From positions 1 to 47,071 of the forward strand of contig NZ_LQWY01000017.1 of assembly GCF_001643235.1 (NCBI RefSeq): a DNA stretch of 47,071 nucleotides, in the 5' to 3' direction. Shown in pieces: positions 14,214 through 22,919 of the stretch. This stretch comes from Domibacillus aminovorans (GTDB taxonomy: Bacteria > Bacillota > Bacilli > Bacillales > Domibacillaceae). The position numbers were made by a program, and so were the translations under genes. Below the pieces are notes generated by a model that was not told where the DNA came from, searched no databases, and saw nothing but the letters and a program-made list of their open reading frames with translations. Numbering within the stretch: the first letter of the stretch is position 1; every line of letters begins with the position of its first letter.

Positions 14214-14693
14214 GTGAAGAGGGGCAAAGTATGGTTAGCAGCAGCTGGGGCTGTCATTGACAGTCAAGGACGCTGGCTCGTTGTGAAAAAATCATATGGC
14301 GGATTAAAAGGGCAGTGGTCATTGCCAGCGGGGTTCGTTGATGCAGGGGAGCGTGCGGACGAAGCGGCTGTGCGTGAAGTGAAAGAAGAAACGAATATTG
14401 ACGCTACTGTATGCGGTGTAGCAGGCATTCGTTCAGGGGTCATTAAAGGTGATGTCAGCGATACGATGATCATTTTTCATATGACACTTAACGAAGAGAA
14501 AGAACCGACTGCACATGCGGGAGAGCTGTTTGCTGCGCGCTGGATGACCGTAAAAGAACTGGAAGAAAGTGCGGACACATCGGTTTTGCTTCGAAACATC
14601 GTTACTTTATTCGAAACAGCCGGTCTCGGCTGTACAGAAATTCCCGATCCTGGTCCTCAATTTGGCTATACGTCATACCGGTTTTTCATTTAA
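14214..14693 (+). CDS. Nudix hydrolase
   Basis: This 159-residue protein hydrolyses a nucleoside diphosphate linked to another group; the substrate is not predictable. The Nudix box lies at 40-62: G40, E46, R54-E55, E58-E59, with Asn in place of the usual Gly near the end (EETNI). The start is GTG 14214 behind AGAAAGGAAGAG. It lies alone between the yumB terminator and yuiB. Confidence 0.88.
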   Translation: MKRGKVWLAAAGAVIDSQGRWLVVKKSYGGLKGQWSLPAGFVDAGERADEAAVREVKEETNIDATVCGVAGIRSGVIKGDVSDTMIIFHMTLNEEKEPTAHAGELFAARWMTVKELEESADTSVLLRNIVTLFETAGLGCTEIPDPGPQFGYTSYRFFI

Positions 14694-14836
14694 AATGGGT
14701 ATTTTAATGTACAATAATGGAAGTTTTGAATTAATAAAAAAGTAATCATGGAATAAAAAGAGATGAAATTGGATATACTATTTAAGAAGAAGTTTATTTC
14801 CGCCTTCGTTCAAAGAAGAAATGGAAATGCTTTTGT

Positions 14837-14877
14837 AAAGCATCGGCAACGATTCCCCCTCGTTGCCGGTGCTTTTT
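14837..14877 (+). terminator. Strong terminator upstream of yuiB
   Basis: AAAGCATCGGCAACGA and its partner CGTTGCCGGTGCTTT form a long stem followed by five T residues. It closes transcripts from the Nudix gene or from a short transcript in 14700-14836, where no gene is visible. Confidence 0.8.
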
Positions 14878-14953
14878 GTCACAGTTTCGTTGATTGACCT
14901 TTTTTGTATCGTTCAGTAAACTAGTAAGGAATGAGTTTAGGGGGAATCGTTTC

Positions 14954-15271
14954 ATGCATATTGCAACTGTACTCGTGTCGTCACTACTCTTTTTTGTACT
15001 CTTTTTCGGCATCGGGTTTATTTTAAACATGCTGCTGCGTATGACGTGGGTCATGGCGGTTATTTATCCGCTCGTTACGATCGCGATTGTCGATGGCATT
15101 AGCACATTTGACTACATATTTAAGACGAATGAATCATTTGGCATTCTTGGCGAAAGAATCGTTGGACTGCAGCCTGTTGACATTACCATTTTATCAATCG
15201 GTTTTCTCGGTGCTGTTACGAGTGGATTTGTCATGCGTCTTTTGCGTGCAAAAGGGTACCAAATGTTTTAA
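14954..15271 (+). CDS. yuiB: YuiB-family membrane protein
   Basis: This 105-residue protein has three hydrophobic helices (VLVSSLLFFVLFFGIGFILN, WVMAVIYPLVTIAIV, ITILSIGFLGAVTSGFVM). Length and place next to yumB match B. subtilis YuiB, of unknown function. ATG 14954 has AGGGGGAA upstream; an earlier in-frame start would add 20 residues without a good site. The small CxxC protein gene yuiA that often sits between yumB and yuiB is not visible here. Confidence 0.8.
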   Translation: MHIATVLVSSLLFFVLFFGIGFILNMLLRMTWVMAVIYPLVTIAIVDGISTFDYIFKTNESFGILGERIVGLQPVDITILSIGFLGAVTSGFVMRLLRAKGYQMF

Positions 15272-15272
15272 G

Positions 15273-15297
15273 ACGATCCTGCTGGGGTCGTTTTTTT
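15273..15297 (+). terminator. Terminator after yuiB
   Basis: ACGATCC-TGCT-GGGGTCGT is followed by seven T residues. Confidence 0.75.
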
Positions 15298-16021
15298 ATT
15301 TTCCGTTTAAAACGTTGTCCAATTGTTCAAGCCCGACAAGTAGCTGAGGCGACGGGCGGCAAAAGTATTTTTCTTCCATTACATAAATCGGCACGCCATC
15401 ATACCCTGGCCGTTTCTTTACAACATCCGTATTCACTTTGTCTGTCATCACACCAACCCACGCAAGCAACAGGACATCAGGCTTTTTCGACACAACCGTT
15501 TCCCAGTCTGTCTGTACACTTGCTTCTTTATGATCTGCAAACACATTTTCAGCTCCGCACAACTCGCTCATTTCTGTCAGCCAGTTAGCGTGTCCAGGTG
15601 TAAACACCGGCTTCGGCCACCATTCCCAGTATACGCGCACTAAGCGATTCCAATTACGTGAACGGTACGTGTCAAGCGACTGCTGCCACCGCTGCTTAGC
15701 TTCTGATCCATTTACACCGCACGCCTCGCCAATCTGCATGATTGATACACCGATATCATCCAGCGAATTTGGATTCGTCACAATATGAGGAATACCGCGC
15801 TGCTTAAGCTCTGCCACATTTTTCTCCATCCCTGGCACACTAAGTGATGCCAGCACGATATCCGGTTTCAAAGCTTCGAGCTTCTCCATATCAATTGATA
15901 AATCCGGCCCGAGCCTCACCCGCTCCAAATCCGAATAATCATCGACTCCGACAATCTGATCTTCAATACTTAAATACTCGCACACTTCCGTATTGCTCGG
16001 ACAAATAGACACAATCCTCAC
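15296..16021 (-). CDS. BtuF/FepB-like cobalamin or chelate-binding protein, no signal
   Basis: This 241-residue protein belongs to the class III periplasmic-binding fold (BtuF/FhuD type): IVSICPSNTEVCEYL, IDMEKLEALKPDIVLAS, VYWEWWPKPVFTPG, KKPDVLLLAWVGV. Members bind corrinoids or iron chelates for an ABC importer. This one starts directly at the fold (GTG 16021, site AAAGGGGGAA), with no signal peptide or lipobox, and no permease or ATPase gene is near. It therefore probably works in the cytoplasm, as some corrinoid-binding Bacillus homologues seem to. It is divergent from pepA. Confidence 0.75.
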   Translation of the reverse strand: MRIVSICPSNTEVCEYLSIEDQIVGVDDYSDLERVRLGPDLSIDMEKLEALKPDIVLASLSVPGMEKNVAELKQRGIPHIVTNPNSLDDIGVSIMQIGEACGVNGSEAKQRWQQSLDTYRSRNWNRLVRVYWEWWPKPVFTPGHANWLTEMSELCGAENVFADHKEASVQTDWETVVSKKPDVLLLAWVGVMTDKVNTDVVKKRPGYDGVPIYVMEEKYFCRPSPQLLVGLEQLDNVLNGK

Positions 16022-16074
16022 TCAAAATTCCCCCTTTATTCTCTCCATTGTATAATAATATGGAGGTGATAAAC

Positions 16075-17532
16075 ATGTTTACCATTAAAAACGGATCATT
16101 CACAGAAACGAAGTCAGATGCACTCCTCGTTGGACTATTTGACAAGCCTTTGAAATTTGAAGGCGTTTTACAAACGCTTGATGATTCCTTTAAAGGAAAC
16201 CTTACTGAGCTTGTCAAAAACGGCGATCTTTCTGCCAAAAAAGGACAGGGAGCTGTTGTTCCAACGATGGGCCAAATTCAAACGAAGCGCATCATTTTTG
16301 CAGGAATTGGCAAAGAAAAAGAAGCAGATTTTCATACGATTCACGAAGCAGTGACGAATGTGGCTAAGCAGTCAAAGAAATATGGACTCGAATCCATTGC
16401 TGTTGCACTTGATTCATTTGTGACAGAAAACGTGACGGCTGTTGAAGCAGCCGAAGCGATTTTTGAAGCATTTTTCATGGCACGGTTTCAGTACACGGGC
16501 TACCGGACGCCGGGCAACGAACCGGAGAAAATCTTGAAATCGATTGACGTATGGACAGAAGCAGATGTGGTCGAAGCGATGGCGGCGTGTGTTGTCGGTA
16601 AAGCGATGGCAGATGGGACGAATACGGCAAGGCGCCTCACGGCGACACCGCCAAATATGATGACGGCTGCCGATCTTGCGGCCCATGCGCAAAAACTTGC
16701 CGATCAATATGGGTTTGAGATTGAAATTTTAGAGCGGGCGGATATGGAGAAAATCGGTATGGGGTCATTCCTCGCTGTTGCGCAAGGTTCTGTTGCTCCG
16801 CCGAAAATGATTACACTTAAGTATAAGCCGAACGAGGAATGGGAAGATGTGCTTACCTTTGTCGGCAAAGGCGTCACGTTTGATACAGGCGGCTATTCGA
16901 TTAAATCGAAAGACGGCATTGTCGGCATGAAAACAGATATGGCGGGTGCAGCAGCTGTTCTTGGCGCAATGGAAATCATCGGCGAACTGCGGCCAGATCA
17001 GCCAGTGATGGCCGTGATTCCGGCAACTGACAATGTCATTAGCGGCCATGCATTTAAGCCGGATGATGTGATCACGTCGCTGTCAGGCAAAACAATTGAA
17101 GTGAAAAACACGGATGCAGAAGGACGGCTCGTGCTGGCAGATGCGATCACATATGCGAAACAGCAGCGCGCGGGCCGAATTGTCGATGTCGCCACATTGA
17201 CCGGCGGTGTGATTATCGCGCTCGGCAAAGACAAGACGGGCGCATTGACAAACAATAAACCGTTTTTTGAACAGGTGCTCGAAGCATCACACGAAGCGGG
17301 CGAATTTATTTGGCAGCTGCCGCTCACCGAATTTGATAAAAAACAAATCCGGCGCAGTGACGTTGCCGATTTAAACAATTCGCCGGGACGTGATGGACAC
17401 GCGATTATGGGCGGCGGCTTTATCGGTGAATTTGCTGAGAATATCCCGTGGGTTCATCTTGATATTGCCGGAAGTGCAGAAATGTCGCCAGGTGTCATGA
17501 CACGAACACTGGCAATCCTTGCATTATCGTAA
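16075..17532 (+). CDS. pepA: Cytosolic leucyl aminopeptidase (M17, PepA/YuiE)
   Basis: This 485-residue enzyme removes N-terminal residues from peptides in the cytoplasm. The M17 active site is complete: GKGVTFDTGGYSIK gives Lys265, Asp270 and Lys277; Asp288 follows in KTDMAG; NTDAEGRL at 345-352 supplies Asp347 and Glu349 for the two-metal centre. ATG 16075 follows GGAGGTGATAAAC. Context (yuiB, pepA, yuiF) matches B. subtilis yuiE. Confidence 0.95.
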   Translation: MFTIKNGSFTETKSDALLVGLFDKPLKFEGVLQTLDDSFKGNLTELVKNGDLSAKKGQGAVVPTMGQIQTKRIIFAGIGKEKEADFHTIHEAVTNVAKQSKKYGLESIAVALDSFVTENVTAVEAAEAIFEAFFMARFQYTGYRTPGNEPEKILKSIDVWTEADVVEAMAACVVGKAMADGTNTARRLTATPPNMMTAADLAAHAQKLADQYGFEIEILERADMEKIGMGSFLAVAQGSVAPPKMITLKYKPNEEWEDVLTFVGKGVTFDTGGYSIKSKDGIVGMKTDMAGAAAVLGAMEIIGELRPDQPVMAVIPATDNVISGHAFKPDDVITSLSGKTIEVKNTDAEGRLVLADAITYAKQQRAGRIVDVATLTGGVIIALGKDKTGALTNNKPFFEQVLEASHEAGEFIWQLPLTEFDKKQIRRSDVADLNNSPGRDGHAIMGGGFIGEFAENIPWVHLDIAGSAEMSPGVMTRTLAILALS

Positions 17533-17538
17533 AAAGCA

Positions 17539-17568
17539 TTGACAAGTGAGCGGGCGCTTTGCTATTGT
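17539..17568 (+). promoter_or_regulatory. Putative promoter of yuiF
   Basis: TTGACA (17539-17544), an 18-bp spacer and TATTGT (17563-17568), about 50 bp before the start codon. Confidence 0.5.
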
Positions 17569-17615
17569 GTAATACGGCTTTTTAGTCTATTAGCACAGTA
17601 AAGGAAAAGAGGTAC

Positions 17616-18947
17616 ATGTTGATGAATGCAGTAGTTATTGCCGTTCTCATTATGCTCGTTCTCAGCCTGCTCCGCGTCAATGTTGTTTTTTCACTCATTA
17701 CGGGCGCATTTATAGGCGGATTGATCGGCGGGCTTGGAATGGATGGCACAATCACCGCTTTTTCAGACGGTGTGGGCGGCGGCGCGAACGTAGCGCTCAG
17801 TTATGCGATGCTCGGTGGGTTTGCGGTCGCGGTTTCAAGTACCGGATTGCCGGAAGCACTCGTTGATTTCATTTTAAAGTATATTGGCAAAAAAGAAGAG
17901 GCACGTTCGCAAAAACTGCCGAAAGCACTTATTCTCATTGTCATTTTGCTAATGGCTTGTTTTTCTCAAAATGTTGTGCCGGTGCACATTGCGTTTATTC
18001 CGCTTTTGATTCCGCCATTGTTAAAAATTATGGATGAACTTCGAATTGACCGGCGATTGACTGCTTGTGTTTTAACGTTTGGTCTTATTACACCGTATAT
18101 GCTTTTACCGGTCGGATTCGGACAAATATTCCAAGGGATTATTGCGACGAATATGACCGCAAGCGGACTTGAAGTAACACTGGATCAAGTGCCGAAAGCG
18201 ATGTTATTACCCGCTGCGGGCATGCTGGTCGGATTATTGATCGCGGTGTTTTTCTCGTACCGAAAGCCACGTGATTATGAAGATTCACATTTACCGGTTC
18301 TAGTTGAATCAGAAGCACATGCCGGTTACACAAAACATGGTTTAATTATCGCAGGTATGGCTATTGTTGCTGCGCTCGCCGCGCAACTATGGACTGAATC
18401 AATGGTATTTGGTGCACTTGCCGGGATCATTGTACTGTACGTATTCCGTGCTGTACGCTGGAGTGAAGCGGATCAGCTGCACACAAATGGCATGCGCATG
18501 ATGGCGTTTATTGGATTTGTCATGATTGCCGCATCTGGTTTTGCGAGCGTTATGGGGGCGACAGGGGACGTTGAGACACTTGTTGAAAATGCAGCGGCGG
18601 CAATCGGCGGCAATCGTCCGCTCGGTGCCTTGTTAATGCTCCTTGTAGGCTTACTCGTCACGCTTGGGATCGGTTCTTCGTTTTCAACAGTTCCGATTAT
18701 CGCAACGATTTTTGTACCGCTTGCGCTCGAACTCGGCTTCAGCCCGATGGCAGCTATTGCGCTCGTCGGAACAGCCGGTGCGCTCGGGGATGCCGGGTCA
18801 CCTGCGTCAGACAGCACGCTCGGACCGACGTCAGGTTTAAATGCGGACGGACAGCATGATCATATTTGGGATACCGTTGTTCCGACATTTATACATTACA
18901 ATATTCCGGTCATCATTTTTGGCTGGATCGCAGCGATGGTGCTGTAA
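17616..18947 (+). CDS. yuiF: YuiF-family Na+/H+ antiporter-like or amino-acid transporter
   Basis: This 443-residue integral membrane protein has about eleven to twelve helices and Gly-rich re-entrant patches ([39 protein letters not shown]). It belongs to the Na_H_antiporter/YuiF group in the ion-transporter superfamily; the actual substrate of YuiF proteins is not settled. ATG 17616 or ATG 17622 may be used, both behind AAGAGGT. It follows pepA as in B. subtilis. Confidence 0.85.
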   Translation: MLMNAVVIAVLIMLVLSLLRVNVVFSLITGAFIGGLIGGLGMDGTITAFSDGVGGGANVALSYAMLGGFAVAVSSTGLPEALVDFILKYIGKKEEARSQKLPKALILIVILLMACFSQNVVPVHIAFIPLLIPPLLKIMDELRIDRRLTACVLTFGLITPYMLLPVGFGQIFQGIIATNMTASGLEVTLDQVPKAMLLPAAGMLVGLLIAVFFSYRKPRDYEDSHLPVLVESEAHAGYTKHGLIIAGMAIVAALAAQLWTESMVFGALAGIIVLYVFRAVRWSEADQLHTNGMRMMAFIGFVMIAASGFASVMGATGDVETLVENAAAAIGGNRPLGALLMLLVGLLVTLGIGSSFSTVPIIATIFVPLALELGFSPMAAIALVGTAGALGDAGSPASDSTLGPTSGLNADGQHDHIWDTVVPTFIHYNIPVIIFGWIAAMVL

Positions 18948-18950
18948 TTG

Positions 18951-18986
18951 AAGTGCCCGCTTCCTAAAAAGAACGGGCGCTTTTTT
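18951..18986 (+). terminator. Terminator after yuiF
   Basis: AAGTGCCCGCTTC and GAACGGGCGCTT form a near-complete stem followed by six T residues. Confidence 0.8.
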
Positions 18987-19006
18987 AATTTTTAGGAGGA
19001 ATGAAC

Positions 19007-19396
19007 ATGAAGTTTCAAAGAGAAGGAACATTGATCGCAGCGCTCGGTATGGAGATTGTCGAGATAATCGAAGGACGAGTGGTGATGACCATGCCGGTAG
19101 ATGAACGGACGCGTCAGCCGTTCGGCTATTTGCATGGTGGCGCATCGGTTGCACTTGCTGAAACGGCGGCAAGTTTAGGTGCAGCGGCACTGATCGACCC
19201 TGAAATGGAATTAAGTTTTGGACTAGAAATAAACGCGAATCATATTAAATCAAAGCGTGACGGGATTGTAACAGCGACGGCTGAAATCGAGCATCGAGGC
19301 CGGACGACGATGGTGTGGACTATTAAAATTACAGATGAAGAGGGCGCACTGATCTCCTTATCACGCTGTACAATGGCGGTTGTGGAAAAAAGATAG
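19007..19396 (+). CDS. yuxO: Hotdog thioesterase, YuxO/MenI type
   Basis: This 129-residue single-hotdog thioesterase of the PaaI/YdiI group has FGYLHGGASVALAETAAS with the catalytic-helix Glu, and a HIKSKRDGIVTATAEI strand pair. B. subtilis YuxO next to mrp is its likely orthologue; relatives cleave 1,4-dihydroxy-2-naphthoyl-CoA in menaquinone synthesis. ATG 19007 is preferred over ATG 19001 because the AGGAGGA site lies only one base before the latter. Confidence 0.85.
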   Translation: MKFQREGTLIAALGMEIVEIIEGRVVMTMPVDERTRQPFGYLHGGASVALAETAASLGAAALIDPEMELSFGLEINANHIKSKRDGIVTATAEIEHRGRTTMVWTIKITDEEGALISLSRCTMAVVEKR

Positions 19397-19447
19397 TGTT
19401 TACTTGATAGTCAGCAGGGAAAGGTTTAGATGAAGGAGGGACTTCTA

Positions 19448-19657
19448 ATGCCATGGAGCAAAAAGGAGTATCCTGATTCGATGAAAAATTTACCAGAAGA
19501 TGTACGAGCCAAAGCGATTGAGATTGCCAATGCACTTCTTGAAGTAAGAAAAAGCTGCCAGGAAAAATCACTTTTCAGGCAGCCTTTTTCTTATTATTTC
19601 TTATCTTTTAAATCATCCCGGACACTTTTATCCCACATTTTCACCCCGGAATTGTAG
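19448..19657 (+). pseudogene. Truncated YdaT/ChaB-like gene
   Basis: ATG 19448 follows GAAGGAGGG and encodes MPWSKKEYPDSMKNLPEDVR, then AKAIEIANALLE. This is a near-perfect start of a YdaT/ChaB-like family protein (about 60-70 residues, usually continuing with a Gly-rich turn and AI.IA...A). After LLE the sequence becomes VRKSCQEK and runs through the mrpG terminator hairpin, so the real C-terminus is gone. The fusion frame ends at 19657 inside mrpG. It is a truncated relic, possibly still translated. Confidence 0.65.
19548..19590. terminator. Bidirectional terminator at the mrpG end
   Basis: AAAAAGCTGCCAGGAAAAA pairs with the arm TTTTCAGGCAGCCTTTTT. T-tracts occur on both strands. It ends the mrp operon and lies inside the truncated gene at 19448. 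Confidence 0.75.
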
Positions 19658-19932
19658 GCAGCGCGGCTAATTAAGTGGCCGGCAACCGGAGCGGTAATGA
19701 AGAAAAAGGCGATCCCGAGCAAGAGACGGGAGCTGAAAAAGCCGTCTTCAACAAGAAAATAAAGAAATGTCGCCAGAAGAATACACATAACACCAAGTGT
19801 GGCGCTCTTAGAGGCCGCATGGTTGCGTGTATAGACATCAGGGAAACGGATGACACCAAATGCCGCAACGAGACTGAAAAACGCGCCTATGAGCAAAAGA
19901 AACGCGATGAACACGTCACTGATCACGGTCAT
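19594..19932 (-). CDS. mrpG: Mrp antiporter subunit G
   Basis: This 112-residue subunit has three helices and the conserved GVIRFPDVYTRNHAASKSATLG block of MrpG/MnhG. It is the last gene of the multi-subunit Na+/H+ antiporter that exports Na+ in exchange for protons at the cell membrane. ATG 19932 overlaps the mrpF end by 17 bp and has AAAGGAGAG upstream; a longer upstream frame would run through mrpF. Confidence 0.93.
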   Translation of the reverse strand: MTVISDVFIAFLLLIGAFFSLVAAFGVIRFPDVYTRNHAASKSATLGVMCILLATFLYFLVEDGFFSSRLLLGIAFFFITAPVAGHLISRAAYNSGVKMWDKSVRDDLKDKK

Positions 19933-20200
19933 ATTCGATAATCTCTCCTTTCTCCAAAAACTTCGCATACGCCACCGTTCCGATAAAGGCCAAAATACCA
20001 ATGAGCAAAATGACATCTAAAAAGTTGCTTGTACCTAGTATCATAGAAAGAACAGCAGTAATCGATACGAGGATGACACCCATCGCATCCAGCGCTACGA
20101 TGCGATCGGGCGTCGTCGGTCCTTTAACGAGCCGGTAAATAAATCCAAGCATAGCGATGGCCAGCAGGACAAGCGTTATTTTCAACACGATACCTATCAT
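19916..20200 (-). CDS. mrpF: Mrp antiporter subunit F
   Basis: This 94-residue protein has three helices and the family block RLVKGPTTPDRIVALDAMGV. It overlaps mrpE by one stop/start junction (20197-20200) and mrpG at its end, which means tight translational coupling. In B. subtilis MrpF also supports bile-salt efflux; nothing here tests that. Confidence 0.93.
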   Translation of the reverse strand: MIGIVLKITLVLLAIAMLGFIYRLVKGPTTPDRIVALDAMGVILVSITAVLSMILGTSNFLDVILLIGILAFIGTVAYAKFLEKGEIIEYDRDQ

Positions 20201-20676
20201 CCTCGGCTCACCTCCATAATGGCTTTTTCAAATGAATTTTTAATGCTATCAATGGCTTCTGACACTTCGCCGATATCAATCGCGTGAATATACAGTGTTT
20301 TATTGTCATCCGATACATCAATGACGAGCGTACCCGGAGTCAATGTAATTAAGTTGGACAGCAAAGTAACTTCCCAGTCTGATTTCAATTCCGTCTCCAT
20401 AGCAAAAATACCTGGACGCATCGTGAGTTTTGGACTGAGTACGAGCTTTAATACGTCAATATTCGCTTTAATCAATTCGATTAAAAATAAGAAAAACAAA
20501 TACGTAACGGCCCAGACGCGGTGTATGTAAAATCGGTGTATGAAAAATCGGCGCATACAGAACATGACGAGCAGCCCTAGTAAATAGCCAATAATGAACG
20601 TTCGTGCACTAAATGAAACTTGCAAAAACATCCAGAGAAACGCTAAAAACACATTTAATAAAATTTGGAATGCCAT
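20197..20676 (-). CDS. mrpE: Mrp antiporter subunit E
   Basis: This 159-residue subunit has two N-terminal helices (LLNVFLAFLWMFLQVSFSAR) and a cytoplasmic domain with LLSNLITLTPGTLVIDVSDD, the MrpE/MnhE core. It lies 5 bp after mrpD and overlaps mrpF. MrpE is needed for normal Mrp complex assembly. Confidence 0.93.
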   Translation of the reverse strand: MAFQILLNVFLAFLWMFLQVSFSARTFIIGYLLGLLVMFCMRRFFIHRFYIHRVWAVTYLFFLFLIELIKANIDVLKLVLSPKLTMRPGIFAMETELKSDWEVTLLSNLITLTPGTLVIDVSDDNKTLYIHAIDIGEVSEAIDSIKNSFEKAIMEVSRG

Positions 20677-20681
20677 ACCAT

Positions 20682-22163
20682 CTACTCCTTTAACACGGCG
20701 TCGATGTAGATTTCCGGATGGATGAGCGTATCAACAGCCTGCATCACATAAGGATATACCGCTTCTGTTCCAACGCCATACAAAACAGACAGCAAGACGA
20801 GTACTGCAGCTGGAATGAACAATGAACCTGTCTGCTTTTTCACATCAGGCAAAGGCGTTTCAGGTGTTTTCCAGAAAGCCTCCATAAAGAGATTCACAAC
20901 GGAATACAAGACAGCTAAACTCGACAGCAAGACGACAATTGAACCGACATATTCTCCTTCTGAAAAGCCAGCGCGAACGATTAACAATTTACCGGTGAAT
21001 CCAGATAACGGTGGAATACCGGCCAGCGCAAAGGAGGCGAGTAAAAAGGTCCAGCCAAGTGCTGGATACTGACGGATCAGCCCACCCATTTTCGTTAAAT
21101 TGGACGTGCCGGCAATGTAAATAATGATTCCGCCGAGCAGGAAGAGTGCTGCTTTAACGATCATATCATGAATGAGATAAAACAACGTTCCAGCAATGGA
21201 TTCTTCGGTCATCGTGGCAATTCCGAACAACAGCACGCCGACCGCAATAATAATGTTATAAATCAAAATTTGTTTTACATCACGATATGCGAGAGCGCCG
21301 ATGACACCGGCCACAATCGTCAAGAGCGCAAGAAGTGACATTAAGTCATGCGTAAACGGCTGATCGTGATAAAAAAATAGCGTATAGGTCCGCAAAATCG
21401 CGTAAATTCCGACTTTTGTAAGAAGAGATCCAAACAAAGCAAGAATGGGCGCAGGTGGTGCAGCGTAAGAACCAGGCAGCCAGAAATAGAGTGGGAAAAT
21501 AGCCCCTTTTAAGCCGAAAACGATTAAAAACAAAACAGCGAGTACCGTAATGATCGGCTCCGTACTAATCTCAGAAATTCGTGCTGAAATGTGTGCCATA
21601 TTCAGTGAACCGGTGACGGAATATAAAAATCCGACGGCAATAACGAAAATGGCAGATGAAATGACGTTCACAAGGATGTATTTAATTGATTCACGAAGCT
21701 GTATTTTTGTGCTACCAATGACGATTAACACATAGGACGACATGAGCATAATTTCAAAGAATACGAACAAGTTAAAAATATCACCTGTCGTAAATGAACC
21801 ATTCACACCGAGCAGCAAAAACTGGACGATCGGATAGTAGTAAAATCGTTCACGCCCGTTTCCAATTGAACGGAATGAATAGAGAACGACACATAAGGTA
21901 ATGATCGATGCCGTTAAGACGAGTAAAATGCTCAGCATGTCCGATACGAGTGTAATACCGAACGGTGCCGGCCAACTGCCCATATCGACGGTTTGAATGC
22001 CGTCAGATTTTACTTTTGCCATTAGGATCAGCGCAGACACGACAGTCGAAGCTGAAGCAATAACGGACACGACTCGCTGAGCAAGGACACTTTTAGAGAC
22101 AAACAGCAAGACAATCGCAGCAATAAGAGGAATGAGAATCGGCAAAACAGGTAAATTAATCAT
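20682..22163 (-). CDS. mrpD: Mrp antiporter subunit D
   Basis: This 493-residue, about 14-helix protein is homologous to complex I NuoM/NuoN proton-channel subunits: FVFFEIMLMSSYVLIVIG with the key Glu, FGLKGAIFPLYFWLPGSYAA with the channel Lys, and LYFLIHDMIVKAALFLLGG. It forms, with MrpA, the ion path. It overlaps mrpC by 8 bp. Confidence 0.95.
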   Translation of the reverse strand: MINLPVLPILIPLIAAIVLLFVSKSVLAQRVVSVIASASTVVSALILMAKVKSDGIQTVDMGSWPAPFGITLVSDMLSILLVLTASIITLCVVLYSFRSIGNGRERFYYYPIVQFLLLGVNGSFTTGDIFNLFVFFEIMLMSSYVLIVIGSTKIQLRESIKYILVNVISSAIFVIAVGFLYSVTGSLNMAHISARISEISTEPIITVLAVLFLIVFGLKGAIFPLYFWLPGSYAAPPAPILALFGSLLTKVGIYAILRTYTLFFYHDQPFTHDLMSLLALLTIVAGVIGALAYRDVKQILIYNIIIAVGVLLFGIATMTEESIAGTLFYLIHDMIVKAALFLLGGIIIYIAGTSNLTKMGGLIRQYPALGWTFLLASFALAGIPPLSGFTGKLLIVRAGFSEGEYVGSIVVLLSSLAVLYSVVNLFMEAFWKTPETPLPDVKKQTGSLFIPAAVLVLLSVLYGVGTEAVYPYVMQAVDTLIHPEIYIDAVLKE

Positions 22164-22497
22164 CTGCTTCTGTTCCTTTCAATTGATCCATATTGTCTGT
22201 GCCAAGCTCTTGATAGGCGCGATAGGCAATAACAAGGAACAGAGCTGTGACGCCAAAACTGATGACGATCGCGGTTAAAATAAGCGCCTGCGGAACCGGA
22301 TCCGTGTACGATGCGGCATGTTCACCTAGAACAGGTGCTGCGCCTGTTTTCAGTCCGCCCATCGTCAGCAGCATTAAATGCGTGCCGTGGCTGAGGAGTC
22401 CAGTACCAACAATAATTCGGAGCAAGCTTTTTGAAAGCATTAAATAGACAGCCGCTGCAAACAGCAGACCGGCAACAATACACATTAAAATTTCCAT
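22156..22497 (-). CDS. mrpC: Mrp antiporter subunit C
   Basis: This 113-residue three-helix protein is homologous to NuoK. LLRIIVGTGLLSHGTHLMLL and DPVPQALILTAIVISFGVTA are the conserved stretches. Its start overlaps the mrpB stop by one base. Confidence 0.94.
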   Translation of the reverse strand: MEILMCIVAGLLFAAAVYLMLSKSLLRIIVGTGLLSHGTHLMLLTMGGLKTGAAPVLGEHAASYTDPVPQALILTAIVISFGVTALFLVIAYRAYQELGTDNMDQLKGTEADD

Positions 22498-22919
22498 TAT
22501 TCACTCTCTCCAATCGTTTGAATAATGGTCATGGTTACACCAATGACAACAAGGTACACACCAAGGTCAAACAGCATCGCGGTGTGCAGCGATGTTTTGC
22601 CGAAAAGCGGCAGTTGAAAATAGTCGTATGCATGTGTGAAAAACGGAACATTAAAAATCAATGATCCGGCGGCTGTACCGGCTGAAAACAATAGGCCGAG
22701 ACTAATGAGCCATTTAAAATCAACCGAAAATCCTTGTTTAACCGTTTTCATATCAAATGCGAGCATTAATAAGACAATCGCCCCTGAAGTGAGCAGCCCG
22801 CCGACAAATCCGCCTCCCGGGTAATAGTGTCCGGCAAAGAAAAGATGAACGGCGAAAAAGATAATCATAAAGAAAACGACTTTGGCGACAGTTTGAAAGA
22901 TCACATCATTCGTTTTCAT
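22497..22919 (-). CDS. mrpB: Mrp antiporter subunit B
   Basis: This 140-residue four-helix subunit has the MnhB motif GHYYPGGGFVGGLLTSGAIV. It begins MKTNDVIFQTVAKVVFF and overlaps the mrpA end by 14 bp. Confidence 0.94.
   Translation of the reverse strand: MKTNDVIFQTVAKVVFFMIIFFAVHLFFAGHYYPGGGFVGGLLTSGAIVLLMLAFDMKTVKQGFSVDFKWLISLGLLFSAGTAAGSLIFNVPFFTHAYDYFQLPLFGKTSLHTAMLFDLGVYLVVIGVTMTIIQTIGESE

Noticed and set aside
14694-14836. yuiA-like small gene before yuiB
   Set aside because: No frame with the paired CxxC motifs is present; short frames here have no starts.
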